This document shows positions 11,693 to 22,524 of a DNA stretch of 64,000 nucleotides, in pieces. Source of the DNA: Paraphoma chrysanthemicola (lineage: Eukaryota > Ascomycota > Dothideomycetes > Pleosporales > Phaeosphaeriaceae); NCBI GenBank assembly GCA_020744225.1, contig JAGMWG010000009.1, forward strand, positions 992,001-1,056,000, written 5' to 3'. The notes below the pieces were generated by a model that had not been told where the DNA came from, ran no database searches, and saw only the letters and a list, made by a program, of their open reading frames with translations. Each line of letters begins with the position of its first letter. Positions within the stretch are counted from its first letter, which is position 1. Position numbers and translations under genes: made by a program.

Positions 11693-12646
11693 ATGGCGGA
11701 CTTCCAGATCAACGACGGGGATCTGACCGGCTTCAAGGGCAAGGTTGTGATTATAACAGGTGAGCTTTACGCATTAGTCTCCAAGTGATGGTCGGTAGTA
11801 ACACTACCACAGGTGGCTCTTCGGGTATCGGTCTTGCCACAGTTGAGCTCCTTATTTCTCTCGGCGCTTTGGTTGTCAGCGGCGATATTCAGCCACCGCC
11901 GACATCTGGCGAGTTTCTCTTCGTCAAAACTGACGTAAGAATCTGGAGGGATCTGACGCAGCTTTTCAAAACTGCCAAGGAAAAGCATGGCAAAGTCGAT
12001 TATGTATTCGCCAACGCTGGCATCGGCCCGCGTGCGAATTATCTAGCTTTGGAAGTAGACGAGAGCGGCGAGCCGAAGGAGCCTAACAAGGACACTCTGG
12101 ACATTAATTTGAATAGCGTGGTGAATACCGCGACGCTTGCTGCCCACTACCTCAAGGACCAGTCGGAAGGAGGATCAATCGTACTCATGGGGTCCAGCAC
12201 AGGTCTGCATCCTGTGCGAGCTATCGATTACTGTAAGGTCATCTATAGACTTGGGGCATCGGTATTCACGCTGACAGCACACACCAGCAACGGCAAAGTC
12301 TGGGGTTCTCGGCTTCGGTCGTGGTCTTGCACGCTCCGTTGAGGTAGCTGGGCTTCCCATTCGCGTCAACATCCTTGCTCCCTCGTGGACAGCTACCCAG
12401 GTTCTGCCCGACTTGAAGGATCTCCTGGCTGCAGTCTCCGAGGTTTGCCAGCCAACCTCCGTGGTCGCTCGCGCGGTGGCCTACTTGCTGGCTACCAAGT
12501 CCAGACATGGGGAGGTCATCTTCGTCCGAGATGGCAAGTACAAGGAGATTGAGAAGGCGGTACTAGCGCCAGCGTACCAGACTATCAAGGGAGATGGATT
12601 GAGTGACGACGATGTCCTGGCAAAGGTATATGCGCTCGCTGGTTAG
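11693..12646 (+). CDS. short-chain dehydrogenase/reductase (classical SDR)
   Basis: Three exons, 11693-11759, 11813-12232 and 12288-12646, encode 281 residues. The cofactor loop T-G-G-S-S-G-I-G spans the first splice site (residues about 22-29). An acidic residue after beta-2 (V-S-G-D-I) favours NAD over NADP. The N-A-G-I-G motif follows beta-4, the catalytic serine lies in L-M-G-S-S-T-G, and the catalytic pair is in Y-S-T-A-K, formed only after removal of the 55-nt second intron, whose donor falls within the serine codon after the tyrosine. Length and layout resemble the 15-hydroxyprostaglandin-dehydrogenase-like SDRs common in ascomycete specialised metabolism. Substrate unknown. Unspliced reading would lose the active-site lysine and C-terminus, so the intron matters for annotation. 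Single gene, divergent from the rhodopsin-domain gene. Confidence 0.88.
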
Positions 12647-13610
12647 GGCATGTAAAGGGTATAATCCAGGATGGTAGCAGGAGCACCCATATAGCTTTCT
12701 GCCGTTGTTATCATGTGGATGTAACAGCAATTGACCTCGCCAACTTCATTTCGTACTTAATCAATTCGTGCCAAAACATCTCTCTGAAGAATGGTTGCCT
12801 GGCATGTTGCAGGTGACTTCATTAAGCCAGGTCTGAGGCGCGTAACTGTGGATGCAACCGCGATATTGGTGGTCCATGCGAGAAGCAAAGAGGATCATCT
12901 TGGCGGTGTATCGTCCGATCCCAGAATGATCAGCGGACATGCGATGATGAAAAGGGCAAGTATTTGACAGGATCGAACCATTGAGACCAAGCCAATTTAG
13001 CGTGAGATGAAAAGAGACTAGCGCACCTGTGCATCATCACCTCACACCTGTCTTCATCCCTGCTTCACAATTAGACGTGAACGAATCAATGCAACCGCTG
13101 CTAGAAGAAACGCGATTGCGCCGAATGTTAGCCGACTGAAGCTACTCGGAACATTCGATGCGGCAGGAGCAATATCAAAATCGATGGTCAGGACAGACAC
13201 GAACGCGGCTGGACCATGCACATGGAATGCTTCTACCGTCATTAATTGGGGAAACAAAGAGTGTGCTTCAAATAGCTCACTTCAAGCAGACTCTTCACCA
13301 CACGTTTGCTGGTCAGCCTCAGCGTGTCAATTGTCGACATTCGTCGGCTACAATTATGTTGCAAGAAACTACCAAGCATTCTTTCGTGCCTTCTGTTCTG
13401 TGCAACGAATGTTTAATGCAGGAATAACTTACTATTAGCATTCCAGCTTGATAACGAAACATCACAACTTCCCCCCTGTGCATTCCTGTCTTTCTACCTC
13501 GTGTATGTCTGGGTAAATAAAGGCCCAGGCAAGTATCTGGATCTCACAACGGCTGGTCAGAACGATTCTGCTTGGTGAACAACTAGTCCTTACCCAAAAT
13601 AACTTTCCAG
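12647..13610. other. intergenic with two overlapping ambiguous open frames
   Basis: About 960 bp without a firm gene. On the minus strand 13257-13054 encodes a 67-residue frame ending in a plausible hydrophobic helix (F-G-A-I-A-F-L-L-A-A-V-A-L-I) and a basic tail, as in a tail-anchored or single-pass protein. On the plus strand 13184-13438 encodes an 84-residue frame with six cysteines. They overlap, so at most one can be real, and neither resembles a known family. Confidence 0.35.
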
Positions 13611-14481
13611 ATGGCCTCTACAACCACTTTGACAAGTAGCGATATGCTCAAAAGCGTTCAAGGGCTTCAGGGAAGCATACTTGTTGACGGCTCGTCCTTT
13701 ACGGTTGTCGACTGTGAGTCGGGCATTGCAGAAATGATCGACACCCTCGCTGGCCTTCCGGTGCAACTGCCATCAATCTATGTAGATCTTGAGGGCATCA
13801 AACTTTCCAGAAAGGGGCACGATCTCCATCCTGCAGCTCTATCTGCTACCTAAAGACTACACCTATCTTATAGACGTCCATCAGCTCCAACAAAAGGCCT
13901 TCTCTACCACTGGAAAACAGTCTGACACGTGTCTTGAAGCCATCCTCGAGGCCAAAGACATTCCTAATGTCTTTTTCGATGTTCGTAATGATTCGGACGC
14001 ATTGTTTCATCACTTCCAGATCAGCCTTTCAGGTGTACATGACATCCAACTGATGGAATTGGCCACAAGGTCTTTTCCACGGAAAGTTGTCAACGGCCTC
14101 CAGCGATGCATTCAAAGTGATGCAGTAATGACAGTTGCTGAGAAATCTGCGTGGAATGCGGCTAAGGAGGAAGGCATGAAGTTATTTGCGCCAGAAAGAG
14201 GTGGAAGTTATGAAGTGTTCAATGACCGGCCTCTGAGAACGGACATCATTCAATACTGCGTACAGGACGTCCAGTTTTTACCGCGGCTCTGGTCTCGTTA
14301 CCAAGAACGAATGTCTGCATCGTGGGCAATCAAAGTGCAGATTGCGACAGAAGAGCGGGTCTCATTGTCGCAAAGCAAAGACTACGAGCCTCATGGTAAG
14401 CACAAGGCCATGCCTCCTGCAGGATGGTATACCAAACCCGGTAGCTCAGCTCGACGTATCAGAAGGTTGGGTCAATTCTAA
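13611..14481 (+). pseudogene. 3'-5' exonuclease (DEDD/RNase D-like) with a one-base frameshift
   Basis: Two frames join into one protein. From ATG 13611 the first gives I-Y-V-D-L-E-G-I-K-L-S-R-K-G, carrying the D-x-E of exonuclease motif I; then, one base out of register, T-I-S-I-L-Q-L-Y-L-L-P-K-D-Y-T-Y-L-I-D continues to the stop at 14481. Motif II follows as F-F-D-V-R-N-D-S-D-A-L-F and motif III as the Y-C-V-Q-D tail of the DEDDy group. The shift sits at a run of four G at 13814-13817; with three G the frame would be continuous over 290 codons. No intron signals lie there. This resembles fungal EXD1-like proteins, which act on or bind RNA. Either a sequencing/assembly error or a recent inactivating mutation; everything else looks intact, which favours error or a very young lesion. 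Confidence 0.75.
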
Positions 14482-15294
14482 CGACGACTATTGGGCAAAT
14501 AGATTATTTCCATTGAGTAAATGCTCTTGTAATTTACGTGTTATGTTGAGACGTAATATTTTGCTGCACGAGATGAAGGCTTGATCAGTACAGAATCACC
14601 CCATTTCCCAGCCCCATTTATGAGGGTCGCTAGAAGGTGCTAATATGCCGCATACTCTTCATCTACTATGCTGAGCAGTATCAGACTGTATATCAACCAA
14701 CTACTCCACCGAGGCATCTAAACATGGGGCTTGGATTCAGGACATTTGTTGGACAGCAGAGTTGCGGATGTAGGAGGCTACGACTGAAGTCAACCACGAT
14801 TCATCACAAGAAATAGGCTAGGATAAGGCGATGCTTGGGATTCTTTCGAAGGCATCTTGAGCTTGACCCTCCTTATCCTCACCGAGCCAGACAATGAGCA
14901 AAGCAGCGTCTTTGTGTATCTCACGCATGAGCGCCAATTGAAATTCCCCGGCGGGCCTTTAGATTGATACAAGCGACATCAGCCCACGATGCATTCGACC
15001 TCATGGTTGTCGTTTGGGTCTCCTGGCAAGATAATTTTGATCCCTGGACGAGACATGAACGGCGACAAGCCTACCTTTGCTAATACAAGTCGTGCTGATC
15101 ATCGCATGCACGCGTCCAAGACGAATCATGGGTTTTCAAGCATTTTCATTCAGTCGAGTCCTATCGCTAAGAGACCCTGACCTTGGTCATGCATCATCCC
15201 ATTCAGTTCCAGTCCGTTCCATGCCATTCATGAGACCCAAATCGAATCCTTATGAAGTGAAAACTCCAGCCTCAACCACATTTCATGTCACCGT
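14482..15294. other. intergenic, nothing recognised
   Basis: 813 bp between the exonuclease gene and the 3' end of the eL28 gene, which converge. Short open frames only; no repeat, RNA gene or family signature seen. Confidence 0.45.
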
Positions 15295-16035
15295 CTATTC
15301 CGACTCAGCAGCCTTCTTGGCCTTGACACCTCGCGCCTTGGTTGGCTTGTCAGCCTTGACGGCCCTCTGGCTCTTGCGGATGGCGGATGCGCGGGCGACG
15401 GCGTCCTTGCGGAGGTCGGGGCGGTAGTTGCGCTTGGTGGTGGAGTTGACAATGCCGGCGAAGGTCCTGTGTGGTGTCAGTTTCTTGGTCAATATTTCGC
15501 ATCCCTGTTATAGGATTGTATGGTGGCGTGATATGGTGCACGTACTTGCGGGTTGATCGCTGAGAACCGAATGTGACAGTCTGGGTGGAAGTAGCGGGCT
15601 GGTGGTGCTTGTCGGACTTCTTGATCAGAAGAGTGACGCCGCCCTCCTTGCCGGGGATGACACCGATAGCCTAATCCAACTCGTTAGTCTCATGCTCTTG
15701 TACGCGCGCGTTCCGATTCGACGTGATCATCGGTTGTGCATGGTCGTGGTCGGTCGGGTCTTGGTAGACATACCTTGTTGGCGATCTGGCCCTCATTCTG
15801 TGTCAAGTCAGCGAATTGCCTCCAAATACTCGCACAGCAAGACATACCTTGCGGCTGTACCTGTTCCTCAGGTTCAACGGGTCGCGCGAGAACTGCACGC
15901 CATTCGCCCTCTTGACAAGCGTCGCGCTGTGTCCCTCTGCCCACGATCAGCTCCAATTCCGCAGTCCTCTTTCCACCGCGACCGTCACTCACTGGTGATC
16001 TCCCACGCAAGGTCTCCGGGAATAGTAGTGGCCAT
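15295..16035 (-). CDS. RPL28: 60S ribosomal protein eL28
   Basis: Five exons on the minus strand: 16035-15993, 15936-15848, 15797-15774, 15670-15546 and 15466-15295, total 150 residues. It starts M-A-T-T-I-P-G-D-L-A-W-E-I-T and carries the eL28 core T-L-V-K-R-A-N-G-V-Q-F-S-R-D-P-L-N-L-R-N, then Y-S-R-K, N-E-G-Q-I-A-N-K, and the basic tail beginning T-F-A-G-I-V-N-S-T. It is a component of the large cytosolic ribosomal subunit. The symbol follows the animal/plant naming for eL28; budding yeast uses RPL28 for a different protein and lacks eL28. Many small exons, including one of 24 nt, are usual for fungal ribosomal protein genes. Divergent from the DUF2015 gene with about 430 bp between starts. 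Confidence 0.95.
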
Positions 16036-16469
16036 TTCGTGTGATTGTGTCGAAAAAGTCGTACTTGTCGCTATTCGTGAAGTCGAGGGATTTCCGTGGT
16101 CGTATGGGTGAAGCGAGGTCGAAATTACCTGATTGGTGCGCGCGTCGGCCGGAACAACGATCAAGCGTGCCCAGCCACGGGAAGTGACGACGCAGCGCAT
16201 GGATGAGGCGGTGCATGGGGTCAGGTCAGACTCCGCGACAGCCAGACATCGCAGCCATCTTCTTCCTGTCTACACGCGGTACTGTCTATCTCTGCGAGGG
16301 TCTCATGATCGCGCGATAACATAGCTGCTGACTGCCTACTTCGTTTTCCTTTGTCACCTTTCGTTGTACCGCCGTGACGCGACTTGGAGCTCTATTCAGC
16401 ACTCCCGAACACCTCCGAAGCGGCACACACACATCACAGTCCACATACAACACCCCACGGCGCGCAGCA
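16036..16469. promoter_or_regulatory. bidirectional promoter of eL28 and DUF2015 genes
   Basis: 434 bp between two divergent start codons. The end nearest 16469 is C-rich with CACACACATC-type runs, as in fungal transcription start regions. No specific factor site can be assigned with confidence. Confidence 0.45.
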
Positions 16470-16890
16470 ATGGGCTACCTATTCTACTCCATCTGGCTTG
16501 CCGTACTCGTCACAGCCACAGGTACGTCTTTCGCCCGCTTCATTCGAGACACCCCACTGATACCCCTTAGCACTCTACTTTACCCGGCAGCGCTGGCTAC
16601 ACCTCCTCCCTATCCCGGAGCCGATCTATACGCGCCTACCATCATCATTCCGCGACGACATTGAAGCCGGCCTTTCATCCTCAGCCTTTGACCTATCAAG
16701 CAACGTGGAAGCCGGCGATTCGCGGCAGGGTCTGGACGATGCAGGCAAGAAAGAAGTGATGCGCATAATGAAGCGGAGAGGCGTCGACTTTGACGAAGCG
16801 AGACGCATCTACATGCAGGACCGATTTAAGAAGAACAACATTGGCGCAGATGGGATACCGAGAGACCCGAAATTCGTTAGCTTCTCGTAA
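16470..16890 (+). CDS. DUF2015 protein, small membrane-anchored
   Basis: Exons 16470-16521 and 16571-16890 join through a 49-nt intron into 123 residues. The N-terminus M-G-Y-L-F-Y-S-I-W-L-A-V-L-V-T-A-T-A-L-Y-F is a single membrane anchor, followed by a basic stretch. The rest is the DUF2015 (PF09435) pattern of ascomycetes: R-L-P-S-S-F, D-I-E-A-G-L, a block with D-S-R-Q-G-L-D-D, K-R-R-G-V-D-F-D-E-A-R-R-I-Y, and the C-terminus G-I-P-R-D-P-K-F-V-S. The family has no established function; topology suggests a short lumenal or intermembrane N-terminus and a cytosolic soluble part. Family match is strong. Confidence 0.92.
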
Positions 16891-17474
16891 GGGTGCATTG
16901 GTGGGGCGATGTTGAGCGGTACACTGATTTATTTCCATATGTTTTGAACAGACCTCTGAAAGACGGGGTTTGATTTGGTTTGTCTTGTGAAGCTCAGGAC
17001 GGGGAATTCTCCCTGTTTCATATCCTCATTTCCTATGTCATTTCTACTCTTCGAGCAAGACTTCCCGCATGACCCTCGCGAGTGAGCTGCTTTTAGAGTG
17101 GACTCAAGAGCGTGAAAGCTGTAATAGGATGAGTGCCAAGTTGCTCGGATGTGATTGATGTTTATTCACCTAGTTTGGGTATCTCGATGCAAGTAAGACA
17201 TTATTGCTCCGACTCGAAGTCCTGCCATTTGAAGTATGATCTTTGCGGCGATTTCATTTAGGATCGCCATTCTTAACACTTTTGCTCGGTTACCTTCCGA
17301 TAGATCATTGCTGGAGGCGTCCTATAAACGTGTGGGACAGCGCGGTCAGTCATTCTCCTTTGGCGTGAGCAGTCATATGCTCCTAGAGTCCACTGGCTTG
17401 ATGCGGATTCAAAGATCCAAATCGGACATCGCGTAGCTACCGATATTGACGGAGTAGCCATCTAACGTTTTGTT
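16891..17474. other. convergent intergenic spacer
   Basis: 584 bp between the ends of the DUF2015 gene (plus) and the SF3b subunit gene (minus). Only 3' untranslated sequence is expected; nothing else seen. Confidence 0.5.
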
Positions 17475-18451
17475 CTACCTCGGTGGTCCATAGCCTGGAG
17501 GTGGGCCAAATCCTGGCGGTGGTCCATTTGGCGGAGGTGCGAAACCAGGCGGAGGAGGGAAGAAGTTGACCGGGGCGCCTGAAGGCGGGCGAGCTGGCAG
17601 GCCAGATGGAGGTGGTGGCAGGTTCGACTGCGGAGGCGGGGGACGGCCATACCCGCCACCTTGTCCATTGGGTGCGCCTGGTGCACCCGGCATTCCTGGG
17701 CCATTTTGAATCATTGGTTGACCCTGTGGAACAGCATTTGCTGGTATCGCGAAAAGATGTGCTGGTAGTGGCTGCACAGCCGGTGCAACACCGTGGGCCT
17801 TGGCCTGTTTTGCAAGCATGCGCTCTGCCTCGTCTCCGTGTCTCTCTCCCTTTCCATCCTTCTTGTATGCGTACTGCACAGAGATCTGCTTATTCATCAT
17901 GTACTGGCCGTGCATGTTCGCAATAGCCGCATCGGAAGACTCGAAGTCGCCGTAGGAGATAAATCCATAGCCCTTGGACATGTTGTTCTCGTCGCGGGCG
18001 ACTTTCGGCGCGTTGATGAGCGGCCCAAATTGGCCAAATGTGTCGTACAGCGTCTTCTCATCCACCATACCGTCCAGGTTGCCAATGAACAGCTCTGCGC
18101 CAATCTCGACGTTCTTCTGCTTGTCCGCAGATGCCTTGTTGACGCGTATGCGGTTGCCATATAGTGCGACGTTGTTCATGATCTTGGGCGCGTAGTCTGC
18201 CTCTTCCTCTGTATGAAACTCGACGAAGCCGAATCCTTGGTGCTGGCTGTTGACGCGGTCCACAGGCATGTTGACATTGCGCACGCGACCGGCGTTGAGC
18301 ATCAGCTCGTGCAGAATGCGCGGGGTGACGCGCTCGTGGAGATTGCCGACATAGACTGTGGCCTCCTTGTTCTGTTCCCTGCGGCGCATCAGTATAGTAG
18401 TCGTAGTGTGGATCTATACACATACCAGTGACGGGCGCTGGGCGCTGACAT
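17475..18451 (-). CDS. HSH49: splicing factor SF3b subunit 4 (Hsh49/SF3B4)
   Basis: Exon 1 (18451-18426) encodes the first eight codons and part of a tryptophan codon; a 47-nt intron follows; exon 2 is 18378-17475; 309 residues in all. Two RRMs occupy about residues 14-90 and 100-180. RRM1 has T-V-Y-V-G-N-L as RNP2 and H-Q-G-F-G-F-V-E-F as RNP1; RRM2 has A-E-L-F-I-G-N-L and S-K-G-Y-G-F-I-S-Y. The C-terminal third is rich in proline, glycine and phenylalanine, typical of SF3B4. The protein helps SF3b bind the branch site region in U2 snRNP. The start ATG gives M-S-A-P-S-A-R-H-W-E-Q-N-K. Head-to-head with TOM7. Confidence 0.95.
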
Positions 18452-18764
18452 GCTGAGCGATAATAGCAAAGTCTGTACGCTGGTATCTAGACTATGTTAT
18501 GAAGGCTCTCACCTGCTACCGGTCAGTTAAGCCGATATGTTGCCGTTGCTGCGAGGTGTGGGAGGCAGCGAGGTCGAACTTTTGGAGCTTGAAGTCGCTG
18601 GCTAGGCCGCATGCGGTTAGAATAGCCGCATCCTTGTCATCTCAAGATTTTGGCGTGCAGCTTTGCGTTCATCATCAACCGGCGACCTCATAACGACGCG
18701 ACCACCGTAACCACCGCTTTCACGACCCTCCCTACCTCATCGCGCCTACAGACGGAGAATCACA
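18452..18764. promoter_or_regulatory. bidirectional promoter of HSH49 and TOM7
   Basis: 313 bp between divergent housekeeping genes; no coding frame. The TOM7-proximal half is C-rich with short CCACC/ACC runs, as is common near fungal start sites. Confidence 0.45.
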
Positions 18765-19168
18765 ATGATTTCGCTATCAGAAGAGTCAAAGGTGCGCCAC
18801 CCTTGTGACTACCAGGACGGTACCACGACATGCTAACACAGATGCAGGAGCGCATTGCCCGCATCATCGACGTCTCGCGCGTTGCAATACATTATGGCTA
18901 CCTCCCATTGATTCTATATCTTGGATACTCCCGGAGCGAGCCGAAGCCAAGCCTTATCCGGTGAGTCCCATACTTGCCTCTTCTATGCCTTCAAATGCTG
19001 CTCCCTTGGGAGTCGTGCCCTACCGCTTCAGAACCTCCACCACTCGCATCTTGATCAGCGACTGCAGCCGATGCACGGGTTGCTGTGATAGCTGGGCGAA
19101 ATAGAGCAGAGCTCGCTGCTGGGACACCCATAACTGACAAGCCTAGCCTCTTCTCTCCGCTTGCTTAG
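18765..19168 (+). CDS. TOM7: TOM7, small subunit of the mitochondrial outer-membrane translocase
   Basis: A 53-residue protein from three exons: 18765-18791 (M-I-S-L-S-E-E-S-K), 18848-18960, and 19147-19168 (the last seven residues and stop). The join gives E-E-S-K-E-R-I-A-R-I-I-D, then S-R-V-A-I-H-Y-G-Y-L-P-L-I-L-Y-L-G-Y, then P-S-L-I-R-L-F-S-P-L-A. This is the Tom7 pattern, including the conserved GYLPLILYLG membrane segment. Tom7 regulates assembly of the TOM complex. The second intron is long for this region (186 nt). An alternative acceptor six bases upstream would insert Met-Gln after the first exon; I chose the one giving S-K-E-R-I. The gene is too short to appear in ordinary open-frame scans. 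Head-to-head with HSH49. Confidence 0.92.
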
Positions 19169-20007
19169 AGCAAACATCGACCGAAGCTACGAACGAACAT
19201 CGAAATCACTGTACAATACTTACGAACAAGGCGCATGGGAATCACATGACGGAGGATCGAAAGGGAAGCGGATGTTTAACATGACCTCGCTAGCGTGGGA
19301 CCAATTGTCCACACTCTACACTCAGCATCGGGCACCGGGTATCCCACGCGGATCGGATCGATATGGATCACATACCACGTTCTAGATACAAGTAACAACA
19401 TAAGCCAAGCATGGCTTGCAGCATGGTGCAAGTCTTCAGCCATAGTCCGGTCTGCGAACCATGTACCTGTTCCTCTCACGTTTGCGCCGCTTTTCCAAGG
19501 ATATTGAACGCGTGGGCCGCTAGACTACAAACATCACATTGACAACTAATTTCAGACAGCTTGCAGCAATTGATATCTGCATTGCGCTATTTCCGCCCTC
19601 GCTCTTCTTGTGTGGACGCCAATGACGGTACGCTCCTGACCCCACGTGGTAGCCCCACTGGTCAGCCAAAGGCAGCCGCTGCATCCGTCGCAGCCATTAT
19701 TCCCACACGGGCCTCTCAACCCGTCCGTTCTGCAACTATATCACCATGCAAACTCGCATCTCAATTGCCTGGCGTTGGGGTACATCCATGTGTGGAGTCT
19801 AGGCACTGCTAGCCATGATCACCTCACAGCCAGCCCCCACGTCCAATACGTGCATAGTATATCGCGAGTCTTTCCGCATGCTCTGCCACAACTTGTACTC
19901 GATATCCTGAACTGCTGCAAGAACATGCGACTTGTTTTGTAGCTTTGCAAGACACTTGATCAAGGATTTTCTTAACAAACGCGGATGGCATCGCAACACT
20001 GAAGGTT
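19169..20007. other. intergenic, no supported gene
   Basis: About 840 bp between TOM7 and the next plus-strand gene. Several open frames of 60-100 codons overlap on both strands without family features. It presumably contains the TOM7 3' end and the promoter of the downstream gene. Confidence 0.45.
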
Positions 20008-22331
20008 ATGACTGTCCCCAAGCCTGGGGACGTGCTGTCACTGTCCCAAGTTGCTTCGAAAATTGGTCGAGCCTTTGCTACCGGCCGTAAGGATGCGCCG
20101 AATGATTTTGAAGAGGTAGAGAAAGAGGTCAGCGGCGTCGCAAAAGCACTCACAGAGCTTGCCGAAGTTTTGCAGAGTAAGCCTGGCGATAGCACATGGC
20201 AAGCGATGGGCGAGGACGTCCATCATGGCATCTGCTGCATCTTTAGCTCCTGCAAACGAGCTCTCGATAATCTGGACTCCCTGGTCGACCGATATCAGTC
20301 CATCAGAAAACATCGCACCGTTGGCGGATTCGCAATCGAGCGCTCGTGGAGTGACTTGGTTATGACTCAGTACAACACCATGGCGTGGACCAGTGAAGGA
20401 GGGGATCTGAGTAGTCTCAAGGGTCTGTTACGGCTACACTCGGACGCCCTCTCGATCATTATACAGGCTTTGCAAAGGCAGGCGTCATGCGATTCTAGGC
20501 AGCGCATTAGCTGACCATCACCAGCCCATCTGACTTGTACCTCGAAAGCCTTGTCGGTACTATGGCGCGTCGTATCGAAAGTACCCGCCATGTTGACGCC
20601 GATATAAATGAGCGACCGGAAGAATTGCATGAGATGTTGCAACAGCTCACTACCTCCGTCCCGACCGCCACAAAGCCACCAGTTCCAAGAAAGAACCCAG
20701 CAAGATCGCCGATCTTGGACGCCGAGTCAGCGCACAGCCCTTCTCTGAGAACCTCACCATCGCCGAGCGTAAGGAGTGGACAGAATGATTCATTTTCAGG
20801 CTCTCGCGAAACATCTCAACAGTTTCCAGCTGCTAGTCCCCGAATCAGCCATGAAGTCCGAACCTCGCCCATTTGCAAGTCTTCAGTCTCGAAACCTTCA
20901 GCTCCAGGCCAGAAAAGAGTCTCAGAGTTCAGTTTCGGTGTTGCTTCACTTCGCTATTCCAGTAGCAGCTACGCTTCATCAACAGCATCTTCTGGAGGAT
21001 GGTCTGACCATGGAGTCGCCAGGAATTCTATGGCTAGCCAAGATACTCTCACATCATCCAAGACTCTGTCACCGTTGTCAAAGACGCTGGAGACTCGAGA
21101 ATTGGGCAAACGCTTGAGTGAGGATGCCTTGTCACTACTACCACCCCCAGCGCTGGGGTACGCCACCCCATCCGATCTCGATCGAGTGACATCGCATTCA
21201 AACCTTAGTCCCTACCCAGCGAGCCAAGCCAGCGTCGTCAAGCTACATCGAAGTTCGACGACTTCAAGTCAAAGGGCGGCATTTGAGAAGGAAGCATTTC
21301 GCAACTCGGCTATGCTTTGTGATGTGTAAGCTCCGACACACCTTCTTGATGCTTTTGACGGTGAAAGGGTGCTGACCTGAGGCAGCCGAGGGACATCGAT
21401 CGAATATTCGCATCAGATCAATGAAGATGACCCACGAGACGTCGAGATGATTCCGGCATGCGACGATTGTCGAATAGCCGTGGTTCGTAAGCGCGTCCAC
21501 GACCCCGAGGCCAAGCGCGTGAGAGTGATCACTTCGGTGTGGACATTTAGCGATGACAACACTATTCGCATGGAGCTCAGAATGGATGACGACCAAATGT
21601 ACATCCCATACTCAAGCTACTTTTCACCGACCAAAGTATCTGTCAATGTGCCTTGCGAGCTCAAATTCCACGATGTAAGGCACGGCAACCGACCTGCGAA
21701 GCTCGCAAAGACAAGCTGGGTAAACTACAATTTCGAGACACCGCAGTGTAAGTCCAGTTCCGAGTATCGAACGCCTTTCGCCCGACTAACATATAAACAA
21801 GCCGCCGCACTCTTCCAAAACGAACTCATGGGCCGCACACTCCTTGCCACCTTCCGGACCGAGAAAACAATGCGTATTCACTCTGGCCTCAGCAAATCGT
21901 TCTCGTACGCCGAACAAATGTGCGGTCTCGAAAACCTGCGGATCTGGGAAGACACAGACACTGGCGCCATTATTGCGCTCATACACTTCTCGGCCGATTT
22001 CCGCGCGGGATATCTGGCATTCTACATCAATTCTGCGACAAGCCCGATCACGGCCAAGGATGATGGGAATCGGGATGTCAAGATCAAGGGGCTTAGGGTG
22101 CCGATTGAAAAAGGGGGAGGAGAGAGCAAGGGTAGGAAGGATAGTGTTGTGGATAAAGGAAAGGGAAAGGAGAAGGACGAGGGTAGGAAAGGGGATAAAG
22201 ACAAGGAGAAGGTTATCTCGGGTGCGAGGATCGAATTCGCGACGGACATGGAGAAGAGGGAGTTCTTGGAGATGGTGAAGGAGGTACAGCGGGACTTGGT
22301 CGAGTTACCTGATTTACTTGGTGTAAATTAG
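20008..22331 (+). CDS. fungal-specific protein with STAND-type N-terminal helical region and Ser-rich middle
   Basis: Four exons (20008-20483, 20525-21325, 21386-21747, 21802-22331) give 722 residues. The first 160 residues, starting P-K-P-G-D-V-L-S-L-S-Q-V-A-S-K-I-G-R-A-F, form helices like the N-terminal region seen in many fungal signalling/STAND proteins. Residues about 190-430 are low-complexity, rich in Ser, Pro and Thr, with many potential phosphosites. The C-terminal 280 residues are ordered: V-R-G-T-S-I-E-Y-S, A-C-D-D-C-R-I-A-V-V-R-K-R, T-S-V-W-T-F-S-D-D-N, and N-E-L-M-G-R-T-L-L-A-T-F, interrupted by a Lys/Glu/Gly-rich insert (about 22110-22220). The third intron (54 nt, with CTAAC) keeps frame if retained and could be misread as coding. 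The 41-nt first intron has a weak GTCATG donor. No enzymatic motif; function unknown. Confidence 0.7.
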
Positions 22332-22524
22332 GAAAGTACCATACGAATCAGCAGAACACACAGCGTGTATATCCTTAGAGGAGGTAGTAGTTGCATGCAG
22401 TAGTCACATGAGCTACTAAGAGACATCTGACATGACGAACATGTTGATTCTTCAAATTCAACTAATGCACAGATATATCCCATTTACTCCGACTGCCACC
22501 CCAAATTCTCATCCATATCCTTCT

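Noticed and set aside
15602..16111. 169-codon plus-strand frame
   Set aside because: Antisense to the five-exon eL28 gene and spans its introns.
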